Source: Moanibacter sp964542645
GTDB taxonomy: Bacteria; Verrucomicrobiota; Verrucomicrobiia; Opitutales; UBA2987
Assembly (NCBI GenBank): GCA_964542645.1
Contig: CAZIUG010000015.1
Span: 620,001 to 684,000 of the forward strand
Length of the DNA: 64,000 bases
Direction of reading: 5' to 3'
Made by a program: the position numbers and the translations under genes. This document shows, in pieces, positions 1-8,776 of this stretch (within the stretch, counting starts at the first letter, position 1; each line of letters begins with the position of its first letter). The notes beneath the pieces were generated by a model. It saw only the letters and a list, made by a program, of their open reading frames with translations, did not search any database and had not been told where the DNA came from.

Positions 1-345
1 ACGTACATATTCTTCGATCCCCTTGGCAAAGATTAGATTGTAGTAAGTGTAGATAACGATTGGTTTTTCTGTTTGCTTTCTAAGTAACCGGATCAATTCG
101 AATACATGGCTATGGTCCGCCCCTCCATCCAATGCTCTTTGCGCTGCCAGCTGGTTAGTCAGCCCATCAGCCAAAGGATCGGAAAACGGAACGCCGATTT
201 CCATAATGTCGACCGGGCTTTCGGCAAGGAATTTACATATTCTGAGCGAGACCTCAAAGCTTGGATCGCCTGCACAGACATAACTCAAGAAACAAGAGCG
301 TCTCTCGTTAGCGGCTATGCTAAAGGCATCTGCAATCCGGTCCAT
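1..345 (-). CDS. trpA: Tryptophan synthase alpha subunit, N-terminal part (cut by window edge)
   Basis: This is the first 115 residues of TrpA, which cleaves indole-3-glycerol phosphate to indole and glyceraldehyde-3-phosphate in the last step of tryptophan synthesis. The reading frame is open from the ATG at 345 to the window edge, so the C-terminal half lies outside. Visible family motifs are the CAGDPSF stretch near residue 24 (family TAGDP), EIGVPFSDPLADG at 49-61 and TYYNLIFAKGIEEY near 100. The two catalytic acids fall at Glu49 and Asp60, the same numbers as in E. coli TrpA. An in-frame stop lies shortly upstream and there is no other plausible start. The gene upstream on this strand is an M16 protease, not trpB, so the usual trpB-trpA coupling is not present on that side. 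Confidence 0.93.
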   Translation of the reverse strand, partial: MDRIADAFSIAANERRSCFLSYVCAGDPSFEVSLRICKFLAESPVDIMEIGVPFSDPLADGLTNQLAAQRALDGGADHSHVFELIRLLRKQTEKPIVIYTYYNLIFAKGIEEYVR

Positions 346-512
346 AGTACTCTTTGTGGAGATTTAGTAGCCGTGCGACAACGAGAAAAGCTACCAAGGA
401 TAAAATTATGATCGCACAAAAATTTGCGTACCTCCTGCAGGGGAAACAACCACTTTATAAATTCAAAGAATATCAGGGATCTCCCAACTAAGGAAAGAGA
501 GCAAATTCGCAT

Positions 513-3329
513 TCATGTTCCATCCGGCACTATATAAACCTTGAGCTCATTTTCTGCCACGAGATATTCTTTGGCTACACGATTCACATCCTCAACCGAT
601 ATACTTTTGTAATCCTCTACCATCGAAAGAGCCCAGTCGAGTTTTTCGGGATATTCCTGTGAACTAGATAAAACGGTTTCGAGCCAGTAGCGGTTGTTTC
701 GAACCCATTCCTTCAGTCCGTTGAGTAAAGGCCGAAGAGTTCGGTCAATCTCATCTTGATTGGTTCCATTACCATGAAGATCAGACGCGATCTTCTGTAC
801 CAGCCTTGCCACATTGTCTACCTCTTTTGGATCAGTCACACTGATCGCAAAAAAATAACCGTGATCGGTGAAGGTATCGCTTGGCCTACTCACGGCAGCG
901 GGGCTGTAGGCTTCCCCCAACTCTTCCCTGATTTTTACACGCAACCGATCTGAAAAGACTGCAGCCAACATGCTCAGCCGACGTGTGCGCCCGATATCCC
1001 ATATGTCGCCCGTTGGCCAATACACAGCTGCGACTCCCTTCGGAATTTCAGAGTCAATCAGGAAACTCTTCTCCCCTACAATAGATGGAAATGAAATAAT
1101 CCTCTCTTCTACATAGGCCCGTTTTTTCTCTTCTCGCGACGGAAGACTGCCAAAAGCCCTTGCCACGCCTTCGATAGTATTTTCTAGATTTATATCTCCA
1201 ACAACCGTCACCTCCATGTAGTGAGAATTTAGCGGTTCAGAAAGCCATTCCTTTACCTCTAAAAGGTTTCTTTTCTGCAACTCGGTCTTACTAGGTAAAC
1301 CAAATCGAAAATCTCCCCCAGCCAAGAAATGTCTGACTCCATTCTCCAGGATCCCGCGAGGCGTCTGGGAGAGCTGACGATAGAGACGGTCAAAATTTCT
1401 CTGCACCTGAATAATCGATTCTTCCCGATATCCCGGTGCGACAACATAGGCCCGAAGCAGTTCCAACTGGTGCCAAAAGTCACCACTATTTGTAGTTCCG
1501 CTTAATATAAATGCATCGCTACCCACCGAGAAATTGACCCCAACTGTTTTTCCCGCGAAAATTCTCTTGATTTCGTCCGAACTGTGCTCGAGCAACCCAC
1601 CATTTACATAGGTAGCTGATGCCAAGTAGGGAAGCCCTCCTAATCCTTCAGGCGTCGAAAGTAAACCACCTCCCAGCCGAATTTGGATATGGATCGTATC
1701 TTTTTCAAACTCCGTCTTCTTAAGATTTAGTCTAACATTGTTTTTGAACCGAACCTGGCTCACATCGAGTTCTTCGAGGTAGACCCGTGAATCAATCTCG
1801 CCAAATTCGTCGTTCACTGAGTAGGCAAAGGCCTTTAGTTCGCTCTCTTCCGGCCGCATAACAGGATCTCGAAGACTGGCCTCATACACCGTATTCACTA
1901 CCTTTTTATCATCTTCAGTCTTGAGATTCCCCGCCACAATCAGTGACACATTATTCGGGTTCCAAGCTCGTTCCAACGCTCTACGACATTCCTCAGGTGT
2001 CAGGTCACTTAGAACTGTTCGAACGAATTTAAGTTCGTCTTCAGGACTCGTAAAAACTCGATCATTGCTGATGCTCCCAACCAAAGCCCTTGCCTTTTGC
2101 CGAGACTTTCGAGTAGGAGCTTCACGCACCGCTCGCTCGTATACATTGAGAATGTTTGCCTTTTCTTCGCCCAACTCTGCCTCTGTAAACCCATACTGGC
2201 GAGCCCTCCTACTTTCCCGCTCTGCCGTCTGCAAGGCCCTTCGCCAATCCTTCTCCTTGGTCGTCAATTCCACACCTGTAACCTCAACAAAATCGAGCCA
2301 AGTATAAGCATAGGAAGATCCCTTGGAAAAGGCCGCATCCTGCGTTTTGGCCAGAATCTCGAAACGTCTCTCCAAAATATTCATGGACATTTGCCGCAGC
2401 AGCTCTTCGCGCCTCCGCTTCGATGAATCCAGTTGGAATGCGAAAGGTCGCAAAGTCTGGATTGAAACCGTCACGGCCGGAGCCTCTGACTCTCTGATAA
2501 ACTTCGCCCTTCGCCCGAATTCAGTTACTTGCCCCCAATCCGGATCCGGACTCGCGCGACGGTTTTTAAAAGTGGAGAAATGTTTCTCAACCTGTTTCTC
2601 AACTTCCAAAGGACCAACGTCGCCAACCACCACCAATACCATTCTCATTGGAGAATACCACTTGCTATAGAATCGTCGAAAATCCTTCTCGTTTAATTCT
2701 TTTAAAACCGCCTCGTCCCCGATGGGAAGCCGTTGCGATAACTTTGCGTCCGGCAGCAAGAACATTATTTCTTTCTTGAAGAGCCGGAATTCAGCCGAGT
2801 CACGGGATCGCTTTTCGCTTAAGATTACTCCACGTTCCCGGTCTATCTGCTTAGATTCTAAGAGTAAACCGTCCGCATAATCCCGGAAAATGCGCAAGCC
2901 TTCATCCAGCATCTCCTTGTCATTACTCGGTAACTCCAGGTAATAAACCGTCTCGTCCCAAGAGGTGTGAGCGTTCGTGTCGGCACCAAAACTCATTCCG
3001 AGTCTCTGAAGGTATTCAACTAATTCCCCGGCCTCGAAACTTTGAGAACCATTGAAGGCCATGTGTTCAAGAAAATGGGCCAACCCTTTTTCGTCGTCTT
3101 TTTCCATAAGAGAGCCAGCCTTAACTAGGAGCCGTAGACTCAATCTTTCGGGCGGCTCCCCATTCGGCATGATGGCATACCGCATCCCGTTCTGTAACAC
3201 CCCCCAATGTACCGCTTTATCGGGCTTTAAATCACTTTGCTCATGAGCCCAATCTATTTTTGCTTCCAGAATTGGTGTTAAGACAATGAAGATTGCTGCT
3301 GCCAGAATCCATTTCCGATTTTTTTCCAT
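513..3329 (-). CDS. M16 family zinc metalloprotease (two-repeat insulinase/PqqL type)
   Basis: The protein is 938 residues long, the usual size for the periplasmic two-repeat M16 peptidases, which degrade peptides and small unfolded proteins. An N-terminal hydrophobic stretch (residues about 7-23) looks like a signal peptide, so it probably acts in the periplasm or at the outer membrane. The inverted zinc motif HxxEH is at His85-Glu88-His89 (AHFLEHMAF), and a downstream ERGVILSEKR segment can supply the third ligand glutamate. The second half is a non-catalytic repeat. The start ATG is preceded by a GAGA purine run. It precedes trpA on the same strand with a gap of about 170 bp. The substrate cannot be inferred. 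The family call is secure. Confidence 0.93.
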   Translation of the reverse strand: MEKNRKWILAAAIFIVLTPILEAKIDWAHEQSDLKPDKAVHWGVLQNGMRYAIMPNGEPPERLSLRLLVKAGSLMEKDDEKGLAHFLEHMAFNGSQSFEAGELVEYLQRLGMSFGADTNAHTSWDETVYYLELPSNDKEMLDEGLRIFRDYADGLLLESKQIDRERGVILSEKRSRDSAEFRLFKKEIMFLLPDAKLSQRLPIGDEAVLKELNEKDFRRFYSKWYSPMRMVLVVVGDVGPLEVEKQVEKHFSTFKNRRASPDPDWGQVTEFGRRAKFIRESEAPAVTVSIQTLRPFAFQLDSSKRRREELLRQMSMNILERRFEILAKTQDAAFSKGSSYAYTWLDFVEVTGVELTTKEKDWRRALQTAERESRRARQYGFTEAELGEEKANILNVYERAVREAPTRKSRQKARALVGSISNDRVFTSPEDELKFVRTVLSDLTPEECRRALERAWNPNNVSLIVAGNLKTEDDKKVVNTVYEASLRDPVMRPEESELKAFAYSVNDEFGEIDSRVYLEELDVSQVRFKNNVRLNLKKTEFEKDTIHIQIRLGGGLLSTPEGLGGLPYLASATYVNGGLLEHSSDEIKRIFAGKTVGVNFSVGSDAFILSGTTNSGDFWHQLELLRAYVVAPGYREESIIQVQRNFDRLYRQLSQTPRGILENGVRHFLAGGDFRFGLPSKTELQKRNLLEVKEWLSEPLNSHYMEVTVVGDINLENTIEGVARAFGSLPSREEKKRAYVEERIISFPSIVGEKSFLIDSEIPKGVAAVYWPTGDIWDIGRTRRLSMLAAVFSDRLRVKIREELGEAYSPAAVSRPSDTFTDHGYFFAISVTDPKEVDNVARLVQKIASDLHGNGTNQDEIDRTLRPLLNGLKEWVRNNRYWLETVLSSSQEYPEKLDWALSMVEDYKSISVEDVNRVAKEYLVAENELKVYIVPDGT

Positions 3330-3814
3330 TCTCTCGTTTTTAATTGGTCTTTTTAGATGCCTTGATCACACGATCTACGGGTCCTTTTTCAAAGCTTTTC
3401 CTGATACCCGGGCACAAAACCCCGCACCTGAGACTCTATCGTATGTAACGGTTAATTCCAGCCTTATAGCTATTGCCGCGCAAACACACATCCATTTCTA
3501 TCAATTTCGAATCTAGATCAATGATTCGGTCTAATCTGAAATGTAAATTGCGTCGTCTGTCTTTCCATCCTACACTCCTGACAACAACTGTTAATTAGAT
3601 CCGTGAAGTCACTCTAAGGTCAGGATGAAAAGAGAATACCTGGGCATCTCAAGCAGCTGCTTAATGAGAAAATTGGTGACGCAAAGATGGTTTAGTCGCC
3701 TTAAGCAAAAACTTAGGCTATCTAGTTTCTCAAACGCGCCAAACAATCAACCCATTCCTCCGCGAACTGCAGAAATGAGTTACCGTAAATTCAAAATCTA
3801 AATCCAGAAGATAT
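3330..3814. other. Intergenic region between divergent M16 protease and waaA
   Basis: About 485 bases separate two divergently transcribed genes, so promoters for both must lie here. I see no convincing -35/-10 pair with correct spacing, no RNA gene and no credible small ORF; the short open frames have no recognisable protein character. Confidence 0.5.
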
Positions 3815-5134
3815 TTGATCTGGTTTTATCGCATACTATATCTCCCAGTCTTAGCACTGATTCTCCCTTCCTACCTTGTTCGTATGTGGCGGCGAGGTGG
3901 ATATAGCAGAGGATTCTTCGATCGTTTTGGGCTCATCCGTGTACCTGAACGAAACTCTGTCAAGGTGAAGCGAATCTGGCTTCAGGCCGTCAGTGTCGGA
4001 GAGCTACTAGCAATTCGACCCATTCTCGAGTACTTTGCAGCGGATCCTACAATTGAGGTGGTCCTCACTACGACTACTAGCACCGGTTTAAAAATCGCTC
4101 TTCAAAAATATCCTGGACTGGCCACTACCATCGGTGTTTTTCCCCTGGACTTCTGGCTTTTCAGTCGTTCCGCTTGGTCCCATATACAGCCAGACGCGGT
4201 ACTCCTTACCGAAAGTGAACTTTGGCCCGAGCACCTTCACCAAGCCCGGAAAAGAAAGGTCCCCGTCATACTCATTAACGCTCGGCTATCAGATCGCTCC
4301 TACAAAATTCACAAAACTGTCCCTTTTTTAAGCAAAATACTTTTCAGACAAATTGATAAATTATTGGCTTCATCACAACATGACTATAATCGGTTTCTCG
4401 ATATTGGGGTGGAGTCACAAAAAATTAGACTTTTTGGAAACATCAAGTGCGATATACATGTAGAACCTCTCCTCTCCAAAAATAAGATCCGGAATTTGAT
4501 GACCGAATTCGGTTTTCAGGCCGAAAATGAGGAGACCAGGACGCCCTCGATTATTCTCGGCGCTTCCACCTGGCCGGGCGAAGAAGAAGCGCTACTATCG
4601 ACATTAAAGACTGCCCTCAAAAATGGCATTAACTGCCGCCTTGTTATCGTGCCTAGACATCCCGAAAGACGAAAGGAGATCCAGACCGTCTTGGAAGGGA
4701 ACGAACTCTCATTCCATTTCCGATCTGATACCAAAATAGCCCAGCCCAATACAATGATCTACGTAGGTGATACCATAGGAGAACTCAGGTTCTTTACCCA
4801 AGCCTCCGATATTGTATTCGTTGGCCGAAGCCTCCCTCCCCATCGCGAAGGACAGACCCCGATCGAAGCAGCTGCGTATGGGAAACCCATTTTAACCGGC
4901 AAGGGGATGAGCAGTTTCCACGACATTAGTCGATCTCTCATTGCCTGCGGTGGGGCACTCGAGGTTGAAAGCGCTCTCAACCTGGAGGAAAAAATCCTTC
5001 GCCTCCTGCAATCCGAGACTGAGCGTCGGGAAATGGCAGAAGCCGCACTCCAATGGCATTCCTGCAACCAAGGCGCAACAATGAAGACAATCGACGAGGT
5101 TATGAATTGGATGCATTGCATAGACGTAAAATAG
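3815..5134 (+). CDS. waaA: 3-deoxy-D-manno-octulosonic acid (KDO) transferase, GT30
   Basis: WaaA transfers KDO from CMP-KDO to lipid A precursor at the inner face of the cytoplasmic membrane. The 439-residue length is normal. The first ~22 residues form the typical membrane anchor, followed by the arginine-rich RMWRRGGYSRGFFDR segment. The family motif QAVSVGELLAIRPIL lies near residue 57, TESELWP near 130, and the C-terminal donor domain shows GASTWPGEEE and PRHPERR (about 250 and 285). The start is TTG, preceded by a short AGAAG purine stretch; no ATG would preserve the membrane anchor. It stands alone here, while the KDO precursor genes kdsD and kdsA are about 31 kb away. One or more KDO residues may be added; the number cannot be read from sequence. 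Confidence 0.95.
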   Translation: MIWFYRILYLPVLALILPSYLVRMWRRGGYSRGFFDRFGLIRVPERNSVKVKRIWLQAVSVGELLAIRPILEYFAADPTIEVVLTTTTSTGLKIALQKYPGLATTIGVFPLDFWLFSRSAWSHIQPDAVLLTESELWPEHLHQARKRKVPVILINARLSDRSYKIHKTVPFLSKILFRQIDKLLASSQHDYNRFLDIGVESQKIRLFGNIKCDIHVEPLLSKNKIRNLMTEFGFQAENEETRTPSIILGASTWPGEEEALLSTLKTALKNGINCRLVIVPRHPERRKEIQTVLEGNELSFHFRSDTKIAQPNTMIYVGDTIGELRFFTQASDIVFVGRSLPPHREGQTPIEAAAYGKPILTGKGMSSFHDISRSLIACGGALEVESALNLEEKILRLLQSETERREMAEAALQWHSCNQGATMKTIDEVMNWMHCIDVK

Positions 5135-5524
5135 GTGATTAAAATTCAACAAACTTCAATTGTTTGATTGTTTGCAGCCCTGATCACACATGTATGCTAT
5201 AAATTGCAAATTAAGTCCTTTTCTACCCACCACTAAACCCAGTTCCGAGAACTGTTTGCCTCGTTCTTCCAAATCTGGTACAAGGACAGAACTCTGGCAA
5301 AAAACTGCTTCCACTAAATTAATATAATCCAATAGTTCGTAACTAGGTTTAATTTTTACGGGACCCGTCCTTCAGGATGAAACTGATATTATCGCCTGGG
5401 AGGAATTCTCCGCAAGCACTGCAAGATCAGCTATTCCTTTTTCGGACTATGGCCCTGATTCTTCCCTAAATATAAGAATCAGAGTCAATAGATTTTAGAT
5501 GGGAAATCGCGTGAGTTCCCTATC
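5135..5524. other. Intergenic region between convergent waaA and aldolase/SDR
   Basis: These 390 bases lie between the 3' ends of two convergent genes. Only weak short inverted repeats are present near the waaA stop. I see no clear terminator with a T-tract, no RNA and no credible ORF. Confidence 0.4.
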
Positions 5525-7498
5525 CTAGATCACCCTTTCATTGCCGCCGTCCAATGGAATTTGGGCACCTGTCGTCTTAGAGAACACGGGGCCAGCTACG
5601 GTACATACCATCCGTGCAACATCTTCGGCTAAAATCTCAGTCTTGAGCAAATTTCGTTTCTTATATTCCTCAATCGTGAGGCCGTACCTATCGGCGGAAC
5701 GCTGAAGCACTTCGGGTGTCCAAAGGTTGGTGTCAAATACCGCATCAGGATGGAGGACATTGACTCGAACGCCGTAAGGTGCTAACTCAAGGGCCGCCAC
5801 CCGCGCTAATTGGGTAAGCCCCGCTTTTGCTACCGAGTAGGAAGACGCGCCAGGACCAGGAGCATGAACATTTCTCGAACCGATTATAACTACAGCTGAG
5901 TCGATCCCATTCTTGAGGAAAGGAACGGCAAGTTGCAGCAGCCTCTGATGGCTAGATAGATTCACCTCAAGGCTCTGCTCCCAACTCTCCTGAGCAAGGA
6001 TCTCGATCTCCGACCCAAGTGGGAATGTGCCTGCATTACTCACTAATATATCGAGACCTCCGAAAACGCGAATCGTTGTATCCACAGCAAATTGGAGATC
6101 CTCTATTTTAGTGACATCACAACGGAGCCCAAAGATTCCCGGTTCGGGAAAGAGCGATTCAATATCGGGGTTGACATCAAGTCCGACGACCACCGCTCCC
6201 TGAGCCCTCAATTCGCGTGAGCAAGCTAAGCCAATCCCCGATGCGGCTCCTGTTATTAACGCGATCTTGCCCTGCAGCGGAAACGAACCACTTCTTTCTT
6301 TCAGTTTTGCCTGTTCGAGCTCCCAATACTCCATCTCGAAAAGTTCCTTTTCTGATAGAGCTCGCCAACCACCAACTGCCTCGGCCAATTGAATAGTAGG
6401 AACCGTATGAGCCAAAATATCTCCAATGACCCGACACTCTTTGATATCGTTCCCAAAGACTACCGTTCCCCTCCGTTTCCAGATTGCGTAACGGGGTGCG
6501 GGATCGAGACGTTTCAATCTTCCATTACTATTTCGGTGAAAATACTCTTTGTATCCATTAGCAAATGCCTCAATTGCAGAATCAATTTCGTCCTCAATAA
6601 TAACAGGAATACTCTTCGTTCGTATAACATGATCCGGGGTCAGAGGCCCCCTAGTTGCTACCGATTCAATGTTATCTAGGCAACTGTATCCAACAGCCTC
6701 GGGACTATGTTCTAAAACTGCTAGAACAGGTTCACCACGCACTCTGGACACCGCCTTCCGCATCTGTGAAAGTCCGAGTAAGTCCTCCTCTATTTCTTCA
6801 ACTAGGTGAATAAATTTACTCCCTCTCTTATCCCTGAGAAAATCCTCGGCCATCGAAACCAGATCGATCATCATGTCGTAGCTGGTCTTTGCATCGTCAT
6901 GAAAGGTGAATATCCCATGCTTCATGAGGACGAGGCCGTCTAGTTTTGAGAAGTCGACCCCTCGAGTCATCTCGTATACTTTCCGCGCCAAATCAAACCC
7001 CGGCATCACGTAAGGTATGATCAAGACTCGATCGCCATAAAGTTCCTTTACCCTCTTTTCCCCTTCATCGTTATTGGTGAGAGCAATGACGGCATCGGCG
7101 TGAGTATGATCTACAAATTTCTGCGGAATGATGGCATGGAGTATCGCCTCAACTGAAGGATTTGGTGCTTTAGGGTCGAGCATTGCTGCCCGTTGCTGAA
7201 GCACCATATCAGAATCGCTGAGCTTTTGCAGTTCCACCATCCTGATCAGCACATCCATTCGTACCGGCGCGAAGCCTCCTATCTCAATTGTCTCCAAATC
7301 CCAGCCACTTCCTTTGACATAGAGTAGATCGATCGGGTCCCCAAAGAAATCCTTCTTGAGGACCTTCACGGAAGTATTCCCACCCCCATGAAGAACCAAG
7401 TCCGATTCGCCCCCCAAAAGTCGAGATGTGTAGACCCGAAGTTTCAGTAAATCGCCTTCACAGAAAGCTGCCTCTTTTTCCACCCATCGATTTTTCAT
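5525..7498 (-). CDS. Bifunctional class II aldolase / short-chain dehydrogenase fusion
   Basis: This is a natural fusion. Residues 1 to about 400 are a class II (zinc) aldolase with the phosphate-binding HGGGNTSVK at 37-45 and metal ligands His131 and His133 (HTHADA) and His194 (MKHGIF). Residues about 408-657 are an SDR with the TGAASGIG cofactor loop at 416-423 and the catalytic YSVAKAG motif. Such fusions (YuxG or RhaEW type) split a sugar phosphate and oxidise the resulting lactaldehyde in rhamnose-type catabolism; that role is inferred from the family. At 657 residues it is slightly shorter than typical members of about 690. A GAAGGA-type ribosome site lies upstream of the ATG. No other rhamnose gene is adjacent, so the substrate remains uncertain. 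Confidence 0.9.
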   Translation of the reverse strand: MKNRWVEKEAAFCEGDLLKLRVYTSRLLGGESDLVLHGGGNTSVKVLKKDFFGDPIDLLYVKGSGWDLETIEIGGFAPVRMDVLIRMVELQKLSDSDMVLQQRAAMLDPKAPNPSVEAILHAIIPQKFVDHTHADAVIALTNNDEGEKRVKELYGDRVLIIPYVMPGFDLARKVYEMTRGVDFSKLDGLVLMKHGIFTFHDDAKTSYDMMIDLVSMAEDFLRDKRGSKFIHLVEEIEEDLLGLSQMRKAVSRVRGEPVLAVLEHSPEAVGYSCLDNIESVATRGPLTPDHVIRTKSIPVIIEDEIDSAIEAFANGYKEYFHRNSNGRLKRLDPAPRYAIWKRRGTVVFGNDIKECRVIGDILAHTVPTIQLAEAVGGWRALSEKELFEMEYWELEQAKLKERSGSFPLQGKIALITGAASGIGLACSRELRAQGAVVVGLDVNPDIESLFPEPGIFGLRCDVTKIEDLQFAVDTTIRVFGGLDILVSNAGTFPLGSEIEILAQESWEQSLEVNLSSHQRLLQLAVPFLKNGIDSAVVIIGSRNVHAPGPGASSYSVAKAGLTQLARVAALELAPYGVRVNVLHPDAVFDTNLWTPEVLQRSADRYGLTIEEYKKRNLLKTEILAEDVARMVCTVAGPVFSKTTGAQIPLDGGNERVI

Positions 7499-7879
7499 TT
7501 ATACATATCCTTCAGGGAAAAGTTTAGTTCTATTAATACCTCTTAAACTCTTTTCAATCACCCACAATCTTAGGGATCAATTTCTACTCCACAAGACCAT
7601 CTGACAACCCCTCTCACAATGAGGAATAATCACTTAATCGGGAACAGCACCTTCCCATTTTCTCCTACAAGAAAGTTACTTTAGAATCCTCCGCTACACT
7701 CTCTGCTCAATAGTCTTATCACACCTACCTCAAGCGTATTCCCATCATCGAAACAAATTTCAATTTTAGACCATACCTGAGACCCAGCAGACAACTGATG
7801 TCAATCCAAGGGATAAAACACCCTTCTCAATGTTAACCGTACCCAGAAAGTAGAATTAAGGAGCTGATATTCTAGCCGC
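7499..7879. other. Intergenic region upstream of lexA
   Basis: About 380 bases lie between the divergent aldolase/SDR gene and the lexA promoter. It should contain the aldolase gene promoter, but I cannot pick a convincing -35/-10 pair on the minus strand. No RNA or ORF is evident. Confidence 0.4.
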
Positions 7880-7908
7880 TTGACACTGAACAGTTGTTTA
7901 TCTATACA
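7880..7908 (+). promoter_or_regulatory. lexA promoter, near-consensus sigma-70
   Basis: TTGACA at 7880-7885 and TATACA at 7903-7908 are separated by exactly 17 bases. The predicted transcription start, about 7 bases past the -10, falls at about 7915. This is only a few bases before the chosen lexA ATG at 7919, so the message would be essentially leaderless. Confidence 0.75.
7889..7898. promoter_or_regulatory. Candidate LexA operator in the lexA promoter spacer
   Basis: The palindromic core AACA-N2-TGTT lies inside the -35/-10 spacer, where LexA autoregulation would block RNA polymerase. The position supports an operator. The sequence assignment is inference because the LexA box of this lineage cannot be derived from one site. 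Confidence 0.4.
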
Positions 7909-7918
7909 TTTGTCCATC

Positions 7919-8554
7919 ATGCAGGAATTGACAATTCGTCAACAAGAAATTCTTGGCTATATCCAACTCCACATGCGGACCCAAGGCACCTGGCCAAGCT
8001 TTCGCGAAATCCAGTCCCATTTTGGGTTCTCCAGCACCAACGCTGTTATGGGACACCTTCGTGCACTGGAGAAGAAAGGTTACATCAGCCGAGTACCCGG
8101 ACAAGCTCGTACCTTCAGGATAACGATGGAACTAGAAGAAGATCATCTACCCGTTGAAGCCAAGGAGGTCGTCGACATCCCAATCTATGGGGCCATTGCT
8201 GCTGGTTATCCAGATGGCGTGGAGTCAAGCGGCGAAATTGGGAGACTCCAAATCGATGCCGAAACGGCTGGGATACGTCGAGCCCGCCGAGCATTCGCCC
8301 TCAAGGTAGCGGGAATCAGTATGGTCGACGCTGGTATTCACGATGGGGATGTCGTTATCTTGGAACAACGTCCTCCTCAAAACGGCGATATTGTGGCTGC
8401 ACTTATAGACGGTGAAACCACCTTGAAGCGCTTTATCAAAAAAATTGGCCATGCTCCCTATCTAAAGGCCGAGAATAAACGATATCCAAAACTTTACCCT
8501 GTCTCCGAATTAATCATCCAAGGGGTGGCTAAAGCTTTTGTAAGGAATCTGTGA
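7919..8554 (+). CDS. lexA: SOS repressor LexA
   Basis: LexA represses DNA-damage genes and inactivates itself when RecA filaments form. The 211-residue protein has an N-terminal winged helix (about 1-68; the PSFREIQSHFGFSSTNAVMGHLRALEKKG stretch is the recognition region) and a C-terminal S24 peptidase domain. The self-cleavage bond is Ala95-Gly96 (AIAAGYP), and the catalytic dyad is Ser134 (GISMVDAG) and Lys170 (TTLKRF). A TTG 39 bases upstream would give a longer product, but it is itself part of the TTGACA -35 box. The ATG at 7919 also starts at the usual LexA N-terminus. There is no Shine-Dalgarno sequence, which fits a leaderless mRNA. It stands alone with no SOS gene beside it. Confidence 0.97.
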   Translation: MQELTIRQQEILGYIQLHMRTQGTWPSFREIQSHFGFSSTNAVMGHLRALEKKGYISRVPGQARTFRITMELEEDHLPVEAKEVVDIPIYGAIAAGYPDGVESSGEIGRLQIDAETAGIRRARRAFALKVAGISMVDAGIHDGDVVILEQRPPQNGDIVAALIDGETTLKRFIKKIGHAPYLKAENKRYPKLYPVSELIIQGVAKAFVRNL

Positions 8555-8605
8555 GTTCAGATCTTGTCCGAAACCCACACCTCTTGACGAATCATCTCGA
8601 CAAAA

Positions 8606-8624
8606 TAGAACCTTCTGGGTTCTA
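8606..8624 (+). terminator. Hairpin downstream of lexA, possible terminator
   Basis: TAGAACC and GGTTCTA form a 7-bp stem around a 5-base loop about 50 bases after the lexA stop. There is no T-tract after it, so the terminator assignment is tentative. Confidence 0.35.
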
Positions 8625-8776
8625 ACCATCAACTCCTGTCCACTCAGGCCCTAGACCCTGAACGTTTGCTAACGAAGGATCCGTTGTCTGAAAATAGTTA
8701 TCAATACCCTACCGGATTTCAACACTATCTTGCAGGGAAGATGCACAATTCTGAGCTCCTACATATAGGAGCTCTA

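Noticed and set aside
315..512. 65-codon frame on the minus strand upstream of trpA
   Set aside because: It overlaps the N-terminus of trpA in another frame and has no family pattern.
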